From the NCBI RefSeq assembly GCF_000377905.1, contig NZ_KB898880.1, positions 1 to 64,000 on the forward strand: DNA of 64,000 nucleotides, in the 5' to 3' direction. This DNA comes from Thioalkalivibrio sp. ALMg11 (GTDB taxonomy: Bacteria > Pseudomonadota > Gammaproteobacteria > Ectothiorhodospirales > Ectothiorhodospiraceae). Positions within the stretch are counted from its first letter, which is position 1. Each line of letters begins with the position of its first letter. Shown piece by piece: positions 45,203 to 53,638 of this stretch. Under the pieces are notes generated by a model. It did no database searches, was not told the DNA's origin, and was given only the letters and a program-made list of their open reading frames with translations. Position numbers and translations under genes: made by a program.

Positions 45203-45254
45203 GCCGGTCCGGCCTTTGGTTTATCGTGGCCGGTCCGGCCTTTGGTTTATCGTG
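45203..45254. repeat. Perfect 26-bp tandem duplication between mobA and nfeD
   Basis: Units 45203-45228 and 45229-45254 are identical. Each contains the near-palindrome gccggtccggc followed by ctttggtttatcgtg. The duplication lies 19 bases upstream of the mobA start and 70 bases upstream of the NfeD start, within the divergent intergenic region where both promoters must lie. Confidence 0.95.
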
Positions 45255-45324
45255 GTGGAGGTGTCGGCTATCGCGTGTGCGCACGCAGTGTACGACGAAT
45301 CCATCCTGACGGGAGAGGAAGCCC

Positions 45325-46878
45325 ATGCGGGTTCCATTCGGGCGCAACGCGGGACAGGGCGGATGGCGCCCCTGGCGGCATCTTTTGTGGCTGGCCTGCC
45401 TGCTGCTGGGCGCCGGCTGGTTGGTCGCGGCAAGCATGGCCGATACGGGTGATCGCCACGGCCTGATGCTGACCGTGGAGGACGCCATCGGCCCGGCCAC
45501 CGGCGATTACATCCGCCGCGGCATCGAGCGTGCCGAGGCGGAAGACGCCGAGATCATGATCCTGATGCTGGATACCCCCGGCGGGCTGGATTCCAGCATG
45601 CGCAGCATCATCAAGAACATCCTGCAATCCGACGTGCCGGTGGTGACCTATGTCCACCCGGCCGGCTCGCGCGCGGCCAGTGCCGGCACCTACATGCTCT
45701 ATGGGTCGCATGTCGCGGCCATGACCCCGGCCACCAACCTGGGCTCGGCCACGCCGGTGCAGATGGGGGGCGGTGGGCTCCCGGGCATGGATCCGCCGGA
45801 ACCGACCGAAGACGCCCGTGACGACGGGGACGCCGACGAGGCCAATGGCGACGCGCGCGATGATGATGCGGATGCGGGGGCGGACGACAACGGAACGGCC
45901 AACGGCGAGGTGGAGCCGGCCAGCGAGGAAGAATTGCTGGACGATGACCCGGCCCCACGACGCGGCGACGACGCGATGGGGCGCAAGGTGCTGGAGGACG
46001 CGGTGTCCTACATCCGGGGTCTGGCCGAGCGCTATGACCGCAACGCCGACTGGGCCGAGGAGACCGTCCGCGAGGGCTCCAACCTGACCGCCACCGCGGC
46101 ACTGGAACAGAACGTCATCGATTTCGTGGCGAACAACCTGGACGACCTGCTCGCCCAGATCGACGGGCATACCGTGCGCATGCACGACGGTGAGCGCACG
46201 CTCTCCACCGAGGGACTGGAGATCGTGCGCATGGATCCGGACTGGCGCACCCAGTTGCTGTCCGTGATCACCAATCCGAACATTGCCTATATCCTGATGC
46301 TGCTGGGGATCTACGGCATCATCTTCGAACTGGCGAACCCGGGTGCAATCTATCCCGGCGTGATCGGCTCGATCGCGCTGATCCTGGCGTTCTTTGCGCT
46401 GCAGGTGATGCCGGTGAACTACGCGGGCCTGGCGCTGATGCTGCTGGGCATGATCTTTATGGTCGCGGAGGCCTTTGTGCCCAGTTTCGGGGCCTTGGGC
46501 ATAGGAGGAATCGTGGCGTTTACTACCGGTTCGATCATTCTGTGGGACGACCCCAACCTGAACGTGGCGCTGCCACTGGTGATCGGGACGGCCATCGCCA
46601 TCGGCATCCTGTCGGTCTGGGTGCTGGGGCGTCTGTTCAGCATGCGGGGCAAGAAGCCCGCGACCGGCCATGAAGAGATGATCGGCATGGTTGGCGAGGC
46701 GCGCGAGGACTTTGAACGAAGCGGCCGGGTCTGGGTCCACAGCGAACAGTGGAACGCCGAGACCTCGGCACCCGTGCGCGAAGGACAGAAGGTGCGCGTC
46801 ACCGCCATCGACGGTCTCAAGCTCCAGGTCGAACCCGCGAGCGAAGAGGACACCCCGGGCACCGCATCGGCCGGTTGA
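45325..46878 (+). CDS. NfeD-family membrane serine protease (ClpP-class, long form)
   Basis: A 517-residue protein. A signal/anchor at about 20-36 is followed by a ClpP-class protease domain with Ser119 (GSRAASAGTYM) and Lys221 (AMGRKVLEDAVSYIRGLAERYDRN) as the likely dyad. Four hydrophobic segments span about 310-435, then an NfeD OB-fold domain (MIGMVGEAREDFERSGRVWVHSEQWNAETSAPVREGQKVRVTAIDGLKLQVEP). Between Ser and Lys, residues about 150-215 are an Asp/Glu-rich insertion. It is paired with the slipin gene 39 bases downstream, its usual partner. Confidence 0.92.
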   Translation: MRVPFGRNAGQGGWRPWRHLLWLACLLLGAGWLVAASMADTGDRHGLMLTVEDAIGPATGDYIRRGIERAEAEDAEIMILMLDTPGGLDSSMRSIIKNILQSDVPVVTYVHPAGSRAASAGTYMLYGSHVAAMTPATNLGSATPVQMGGGGLPGMDPPEPTEDARDDGDADEANGDARDDDADAGADDNGTANGEVEPASEEELLDDDPAPRRGDDAMGRKVLEDAVSYIRGLAERYDRNADWAEETVREGSNLTATAALEQNVIDFVANNLDDLLAQIDGHTVRMHDGERTLSTEGLEIVRMDPDWRTQLLSVITNPNIAYILMLLGIYGIIFELANPGAIYPGVIGSIALILAFFALQVMPVNYAGLALMLLGMIFMVAEAFVPSFGALGIGGIVAFTTGSIILWDDPNLNVALPLVIGTAIAIGILSVWVLGRLFSMRGKKPATGHEEMIGMVGEAREDFERSGRVWVHSEQWNAETSAPVREGQKVRVTAIDGLKLQVEPASEEDTPGTASAG

Positions 46879-46917
46879 CCGGCCGATGCGGTACTCACAA
46901 CGTAGAAGGAGCAGGAC

Positions 46918-47736
46918 ATGAACGATCTCGGTTTCTTTGTCGTTCCGCTAGTCATCCTGATCGCCATCATCGTGATGTCGATCAAGGTGCTGCGCGAGTA
47001 TGAGCGCGGCGTCATCTTCTTCCTGGGCCGGTTCCAGGCGGTCAAGGGTCCGGGCCTGATCATCGTGATCCCGGGTATCCAGCAGATCGTGCGGATCGAC
47101 CTGCGCATCATTACCCTCGATGTGCCCAGTCAGGACGTGATCTCGCAGGACAACGTGACGGTGCGGGTCAACGCGGTGCTGTACTTCCGCGTGGTGGATT
47201 CGGCCAAGTCGGTGATCCAGGTGGAGGATTACTACGCCGCGACCAGCCAGCTCGCGCAGACCACATTGCGTTCGGTCCTCGGCAAGCATGACCTCGACGA
47301 GATGCTCTCCGAGCGTGACAAGCTGAACAACGACATTCAGGTGATCCTCGACTCGCAGACCGACGCCTGGGGCATCAAGGTCACCAATGTCGAGATCAAG
47401 CATGTCGATCTGGACGACTCGATGATCCGCGCGATCGCCCGCCAGGCGGAGGCCGAGCGCGAACGCCGCGCCAAGGTCATCCACGCCGAGGGCGAACTGC
47501 AGGCGGCCGAGAAGCTGGTGCAGGCCGCGCAGAAAATGGAGGCGAGCCCTGCTGCGCTGCAGCTTCGCTACCTGCAGACCATGGCCGACATGTCGACCAA
47601 CGGCACCGCCAACAGCATCTTCTTCCCGCTGCCACTGGAGCTGACCAAGGTGTTCGAGAGCCTGGCCGGAAAATTCCGAGCGGAGACCCCGGGAGCATCG
47701 GGCAATCCGGGCAATCCCGGGGACGGCCAGCCGTAA
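46918..47736 (+). CDS. Slipin (stomatin-like SPFH/band-7 protein)
   Basis: A 272-residue protein with an N-terminal membrane anchor (about 5-23), an SPFH domain ([37 protein letters not shown] and [21 protein letters not shown]) and a charged coiled coil (about 170-205). In archaeal homologues slipin is cleaved by the NfeD protease near its C-terminus; here the end is Gly/Pro/Asn-rich. A ggagcagg site precedes the ATG. Confidence 0.93.
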   Translation: MNDLGFFVVPLVILIAIIVMSIKVLREYERGVIFFLGRFQAVKGPGLIIVIPGIQQIVRIDLRIITLDVPSQDVISQDNVTVRVNAVLYFRVVDSAKSVIQVEDYYAATSQLAQTTLRSVLGKHDLDEMLSERDKLNNDIQVILDSQTDAWGIKVTNVEIKHVDLDDSMIRAIARQAEAERERRAKVIHAEGELQAAEKLVQAAQKMEASPAALQLRYLQTMADMSTNGTANSIFFPLPLELTKVFESLAGKFRAETPGASGNPGNPGDGQP

Positions 47737-47739
47737 CGC

Positions 47740-48645
47740 GTGACCACTGCCGAGACGGCCTCATCGGCCCTCGATCGTTTCCTGGACGAGCTCTGGGCGG
47801 TCGAGGGCCTCTCCGACCACACCCTGGCGGCCTACCGCCGCGACCTGGAAGGTCTGGGACACTGGCTGGAGCCCAGGGGCGTGGATCTGGAGACCGCCGG
47901 GGCGGCCGACCTGCTGGGGTACGTCAGCGCACGCATGCAGGCCGGGGCGCGGCCGAAGTCCATCACCCGGGCGCTGTCCAGCATTCGCCGCTTCTATCGC
48001 TATCGGGTCTATCAGGGTGAGCGCGAGGATGACCCCAGCGCCGGGATCGAATCGCCCCGCGCCGGGCGTCCGTTGCCGGACAGCCTGTCCGAGGCGCAGG
48101 TGGATGCCCTGCTGCAGGCGCCCGATCTCGAGACCCCGGTGGGCCTGCGCGACCGCGCGATGCTGGAGCTGATGTACGCCACCGGCCTGCGCGTCTCCGA
48201 GCTGGTGGGCCTGGAGCAGTCAGAGGTCAACAGCCGCCAGGGCGTGGTGCGCATCACCGGCAAGGGCGACAAGGAACGTCTTGTGCCGCTGGGCGAGGAG
48301 GCGGCCCACTGGCTGGCCCGCTTCCAGCGCGAGGCGCGACCGGACCTGATGGACGGTCACCCTCCCTGCGAGACGGTGTTCGTCACCCGCCGCGGGCGCG
48401 GGCTGACGCGCCAGGCCTTCTGGTACCGCATCAAGGCCCATGCGCGCCGTGCTGGCATCGAGTCGCCGTTGTCGCCGCATACCCTGCGCCACGCCTTCGC
48501 GACCCACCTGCTCGATCACGGGGCGGACCTGCGCGTGGTCCAGATGCTACTGGGCCACAGCAGTCTGTCGACCACGCAAATCTATACCCACGTCGCACGC
48601 GCCCGCCTGCAAAGCCTGCATGCGGAACATCATCCCCGCGGATGA
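47740..48645 (+). CDS. xerD: Tyrosine recombinase XerD (GTG start)
   Basis: A 301-residue recombinase that resolves chromosome dimers with XerC at dif. The catalytic residues are all visible: Arg151 (ATGLRVSE), Lys175 (ITGKGDKER), His247 and Arg250 (SPHTLRHAFATHLL), His273 (LGHSS) and Tyr282 (TQIYTHV), each three positions beyond E. coli XerD. The GTG at 47740 follows the slipin stop by 3 bases. The order xerD-dsbC is common in gammaproteobacteria. Confidence 0.95.
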   Translation: MTTAETASSALDRFLDELWAVEGLSDHTLAAYRRDLEGLGHWLEPRGVDLETAGAADLLGYVSARMQAGARPKSITRALSSIRRFYRYRVYQGEREDDPSAGIESPRAGRPLPDSLSEAQVDALLQAPDLETPVGLRDRAMLELMYATGLRVSELVGLEQSEVNSRQGVVRITGKGDKERLVPLGEEAAHWLARFQREARPDLMDGHPPCETVFVTRRGRGLTRQAFWYRIKAHARRAGIESPLSPHTLRHAFATHLLDHGADLRVVQMLLGHSSLSTTQIYTHVARARLQSLHAEHHPRG

Positions 48646-48698
48646 CGTCTACTACGCGTTGTTACCAGTAAAAAGCCCGAGGCCCCCGCGCCCGGGAC

Positions 48699-48707
48699 TG
48701 CTAGACT
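48699..48707 (+). promoter_or_regulatory. Possible extended -10 before dsbC
   Basis: The nonamer tgctagact lies 35 bases before the dsbC start, in the 96-base gap after xerD. A T-run (48715-48721) follows. No good -35 is seen 17 bases upstream. Confidence 0.3.
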
Positions 48708-48741
48708 GGCCCCGTTTTTTTGTACAGCCACGAGAGAATCC

Positions 48742-49455
48742 ATGCTCCTGAAACGCGTTCTTCCCCTTGCCGCGGCCCTGGCCGTGTTCAGTACCCCGGT
48801 CATGGCGACCGATGCCATCGAGGAATCCATGGCCCGGGTGATTCCGGATGCCGAGGCCGACAGCATCCGGGAGACCCCGATGGCTGGCATTTACGAGGTG
48901 CGCTACGGCACCGATGTCCTCTATGTCTCCGAGGACGGCCGGTATCTGATTCAGGGCAGTCTGGTCGATCTGGAAACCCGCGAGAACCTGACCCAGGCCG
49001 CGCTCAGCGGCGTGCGCGCCGACATGTTCGCCGCCATCGACGACAGCGAGCTGGTGACCTATTCGCCGGACGGCGACACCCGCGGCGTGCTGAATATCTT
49101 CACCGACCCGAACTGTCCCTACTGCCGCGAGATGCACCAGGACCTCCCGGAGTATCTGGCGGCTGGAATCAAGGTGCGCTACCTGATGTTCCCGGTCCTC
49201 GGTCGCGATTCCCCGGAGATCATGAATCGCACTTGGTGTGCGGATGATCGCGAAGAGGCGATGGACCGCGCCAAGGAAGGCGACAAGTTGGATGACATCG
49301 ATGGCAGCTGCGCCACGCCGCAGGACGAACATATGGCCATGGGCCAGCAGCTCGGGATTCGCGGCACCCCGGCGCTGATCACGGAGAGCGGACAACAGAT
49401 GTCCGGCTACCAGGAACCGCAGGCGGTGATCGAGCGCATCCTCGGCAGTAACTGA
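48742..49455 (+). CDS. dsbC: Thiol:disulfide interchange protein DsbC
   Basis: A 237-residue periplasmic disulfide isomerase. The signal peptide (1 to about 22, MLLKRVLPLAAALAVFSTPVMA) precedes an N-terminal dimerisation domain and a thioredoxin fold with Cys125 and Cys128 in DPNCPYC. A structural second pair is Cys166 and Cys190, and the cis-Pro motif is GTP (208-210). It would correct wrong disulfides in envelope proteins such as those of the Lpt system. Confidence 0.95.
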   Translation: MLLKRVLPLAAALAVFSTPVMATDAIEESMARVIPDAEADSIRETPMAGIYEVRYGTDVLYVSEDGRYLIQGSLVDLETRENLTQAALSGVRADMFAAIDDSELVTYSPDGDTRGVLNIFTDPNCPYCREMHQDLPEYLAAGIKVRYLMFPVLGRDSPEIMNRTWCADDREEAMDRAKEGDKLDDIDGSCATPQDEHMAMGQQLGIRGTPALITESGQQMSGYQEPQAVIERILGSN

Positions 49456-49509
49456 TATCCCGGGTTGACCGGATCGCGCATTGCGATCCGGCTCCTGGAT
49501 GGAGATGAC

Positions 49510-49911
49510 ATGCTTGAGTATCAGCTGAACGTCGAACGGGTGGACCAGCATGGCAGCCTGGCGCACGCCAAGCAGGCCGAGGTCACCCTGGACACCGACA
49601 TGGACGGGCGCGACGACGCCCTGAGCCCGCCGGAGCTTTTGCTGGCGTCACTCGGTGCCTGCATGGTGCGCGGCATCCAGCGCGCCCTGCCGATGCTGCG
49701 CATGGAGGTGGACAGCATCTCCATCCAGTTGCGCGGCTGGCGCCAGGACGACCCACCAGCGATAGCGAAGATCGAGTACCGCGTCGAAGTCGGCACCGAT
49801 GCCGACGAGGAAATGATCGAGCTACTGCACCGCAATGTGCAGAAGGGCACGATCTACTCGACCCTCGCCGCCGGCACCCAGCTCACCGGCGAGGTCGTCG
49901 CCAAGCCATAG
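49510..49911 (+). CDS. OsmC-family protein with a single cysteine
   Basis: A 133-residue OsmC/Ohr-fold protein: DALSPPELLLASLGACMVRGIQRAL is the family block, with Cys51. It is the only cysteine; the second redox cysteine of OsmC and Ohr is missing and the matching region reads KGTIYSTLAAG. It is therefore unlikely to be a standard two-Cys peroxidase and is closer to the YhfA-like branch. The ATG at 49510 has ggag at 49501; an in-frame start 45 bases upstream has no site. Confidence 0.82.
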   Translation: MLEYQLNVERVDQHGSLAHAKQAEVTLDTDMDGRDDALSPPELLLASLGACMVRGIQRALPMLRMEVDSISIQLRGWRQDDPPAIAKIEYRVEVGTDADEEMIELLHRNVQKGTIYSTLAAGTQLTGEVVAKP

Positions 49912-49935
49912 GTCGCGCAACCGGTGGGGCAGGGA

Positions 49936-49962
49936 CCTGTGGGAGCGAGCTTGCTCGCGAAG
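49936..49962. repeat. REP-like palindromic element
   Basis: The sequence tgtgggagcgagcttgctcg continues to cgaag and contains the 6-bp stem gcgagc/gctcgc (49945-49958). It closely resembles the GTGGGAGCGAGCTTGCTCGC extragenic REP known from Pseudomonas. It lies in the 264-base gene-free gap between the OsmC-like gene and cnoX. Confidence 0.75.
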
Positions 49963-50059
49963 CCCCCGCCCGCGCTTGACCTGCACACCGCGGTTCCCGT
50001 CGCAGGGGAATCTCGGATCGATAGTGGTTGACCAGCGCCCGATCGCCGAGGGGGCTCGG

Positions 50060-50099
50060 CTCCTGCACGTCGGTATCCGGGGATACCGACGTGCAGGAG
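50060..50099. repeat. Perfect 19-bp inverted repeat
   Basis: Arms 50060-50078 and 50081-50099 are perfect inverted copies separated by two bases (gg). The arms begin ctcctgcacgtcggtatcc. A second small stem (ggccag/ctggcc, 50099-50113) abuts it. The structure lies between convergent genes and lacks a T-run on either side, so it is more like an extragenic repeat than an intrinsic terminator, though it may stop transcription from both sides. Confidence 0.7.
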
Positions 50100-50175
50100 G
50101 CCAGCCTCTGGCCGATGGGGCGGGGTCGAGGCCGTAGCCGGTTGGAGGGATGCTGCGCCGGCAATCGGGGCCCGT

Positions 50176-51051
50176 TCAATAGAGCAGCGACGCCATCTGC
50201 CGTCGATACTGCCCGACCAGCGGATGGTCATCCCCCAGCACCTTGAATGCGGCCAGCAGGCCCTGCTGGCCGGCCCCATCGTTGTAGGAGCGGTGCTGCT
50301 TCATCAGTTGCAGGTATAGTCCCAGCGCCTCTTCGGCGCGGCCGGATAGCATCGCGTAGGCCGCCATCTGCTCCAGCGCCTCGGGGCGCGGGTCGCCTTC
50401 CTGCAGTTCTTTCGCCAACGCCTGCGGGTCGATGCCGGCGGCGGTCTTGGCGAACACCAGGCGGGCGCGCAGGGTCTTGGCCTCTTCCTTTTCGCTCTGG
50501 TCCAGAGGCAGCTTGCCGAGCTCGGCCTCGGCCGCCTCGGGGTCGCCGGACTGGGCCAGGGCGCGCGCCAGCTCGATGCGCAGGTCGCCGTTGTCGGGGT
50601 CTTCCTCCAGCGCGGCCTTGAGGGTCGCCAGGGCGCCGTCCACGTCGCCGGTCTTGGCCTGCTCGCGCGCCTGTTCGATCAGCTTGTCGGAGGGCTTCTC
50701 CAGGTACTGGTCGATCATCGCGCGGATGTTCGGCTCCGGCTGCACGCCCATGAATTGATCCGCCGGCTTGCCGTGGCGAAAGATCATTACGGTCGGCAGG
50801 CTGCGCACACCGTATTGCTGTGCCAGGGCCTGCTGCTCGTCGCTGTTCACCTTGGCCAGGCGGAACTTGCCGGCATACTGCGCCGCCAGCTGCTGCAAAA
50901 GCGGCATCAGCTGCTGGCAGGGGCCGCACCAGGCGGCCCAGAAATCCACGACCACCGGGCGCTGGTGGGATTCGTCCAGCACGGCCTGCTGGAAGTTTTC
51001 CTGGGTGACGTCGAGGATGTCCTCGCCGGTTGTGCTTGCGGCTTCTGCCAT
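50176..51051 (-). CDS. cnoX: Thioredoxin-TPR co-chaperone CnoX/YbbN
   Basis: A 291-residue protein. The thioredoxin domain (about 10-115) has an intact active site WCGPC (Cys42, Cys45), unlike E. coli YbbN where it is SQHC. TPR-like helical repeats fill about 120-285 (DVDGALATLKAALEEDPDNGDLRIELARALAQSGDPEAAEAEL). CnoX proteins protect clients from over-oxidation and hand them to GroEL. It diverges from parE with 131 bases between starts. Confidence 0.9.
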   Translation of the reverse strand: MAEAASTTGEDILDVTQENFQQAVLDESHQRPVVVDFWAAWCGPCQQLMPLLQQLAAQYAGKFRLAKVNSDEQQALAQQYGVRSLPTVMIFRHGKPADQFMGVQPEPNIRAMIDQYLEKPSDKLIEQAREQAKTGDVDGALATLKAALEEDPDNGDLRIELARALAQSGDPEAAEAELGKLPLDQSEKEEAKTLRARLVFAKTAAGIDPQALAKELQEGDPRPEALEQMAAYAMLSGRAEEALGLYLQLMKQHRSYNDGAGQQGLLAAFKVLGDDHPLVGQYRRQMASLLY

Positions 51052-51074
51052 GGGAACCCTCCTGAAACACTTGA

Positions 51075-53069
<1,995 letters not shown>

Positions 53070-53079
53070 TACCCGCACT

Positions 53080-53337
53080 TCAGCGATAGGCTTCACGGCG
53101 GTGGCCTATTTTAACCACCGTGATGATCAGCTGGTCGTCCTTGATCTCGTAGAGGATGCGGTAGACGCCCTGCCGCACACGGTATCGCTCCTGGGCGGAC
53201 AGCTTCTCGCTGCCGGGTGGGCGGGGGTCATCGGCCAGTGACGCGATGCGTTCGAGGATGCGACGTACGTCCTTGTCGGGAATCCGTCGCAGGTCCTGGG
53301 CGACGGATTGACGGACGACGACCTCAAATCTTGCCAT
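53080..53337 (-). CDS. RelE/ParE-family toxin
   Basis: An 85-residue basic protein. The pattern VRQSVAQDLRRIPDKDVRRILERIASLADDPRPPGSEKL and the C-terminal RYRVRQGVYRILYEIKDDQLIITVVKIGHRREAYR match RelE-superfamily toxins, which either cleave mRNA on the ribosome or (ParE branch) inhibit gyrase. Its start overlaps the end of the antitoxin gene by 14 bases, the usual arrangement. It sits 10 bases beyond the convergent parE gene. Confidence 0.88.
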   Translation of the reverse strand: MARFEVVVRQSVAQDLRRIPDKDVRRILERIASLADDPRPPGSEKLSAQERYRVRQGVYRILYEIKDDQLIITVVKIGHRREAYR

Positions 53338-53557
53338 GCGCCTTCAGGTCGTCGAGGAGTGCCTCGTAGGTCATGGTTGGCTCTGCGACGCGATCTTCGA
53401 ACGCCTGCAAATCCTCCTGATCCTCGATCAGTGTCTGGCGCACGGCACGATTGACCAGATCGGAGACCGAGCAGTGCGTGGAGGCGGCCTTCAGGCGCAG
53501 TGCCCGGTGTAAGTCCGGTTCGAAATAGACGGTGGAACGTTTGTTTGGCTCGTTCAT
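53324..53557 (-). CDS. Ribbon-helix-helix antitoxin
   Basis: A 77-residue protein starting MNEPNKRSTVYFEPDLHRAL, a ribbon-helix-helix DNA-binding N-terminus (STVYFEPDLHRALRLKAASTHCSVSDLVNRAVRQTL), followed by an acidic C-terminal tail that would wrap the toxin. The ATG at 53557 has ggagg six bases upstream on the minus strand; an in-frame ATG at 53590 is less well placed. The perfect palindrome 38 bases upstream is its likely operator. Confidence 0.85.
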   Translation of the reverse strand: MNEPNKRSTVYFEPDLHRALRLKAASTHCSVSDLVNRAVRQTLIEDQEDLQAFEDRVAEPTMTYEALLDDLKAHGKI

Positions 53558-53595
53558 CGGGGCCTCCATGATGCTTGGTACCATGGACATCGTAA

Positions 53596-53621
53596 CGCTG
53601 TGACGTCATGACGTCACAGCG
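53596..53621. promoter_or_regulatory. Perfect 26-bp palindrome, candidate TA operator
   Basis: Bases 53596-53621 are a gapless perfect palindrome centred on tgacgtca-tgacgtca half-sites. It lies 38 bases upstream of the antitoxin start. A tacgat -10-like box follows on the minus strand, so bound antitoxin could block the promoter. It sits also just 17 bases past the czcA-like stop codon (53639). Confidence 0.8.
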
Positions 53622-53638
53622 ATTGGTCCGAACCCGCG

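Noticed and set aside
45203-45254. Two-unit repeat considered as a CRISPR remnant
   Set aside because: Units abut without spacers and no cas genes are present.
48711-48721. T-rich run before dsbC as an xerD terminator
   Set aside because: No stable inverted repeat directly precedes the T-run.
49835-50279. Several 70-140-codon frames in the OsmC-cnoX gap
   Set aside because: They run through the REP element and both arms of the perfect hairpin, repeating the same peptide, so they reflect repeat DNA rather than genes.
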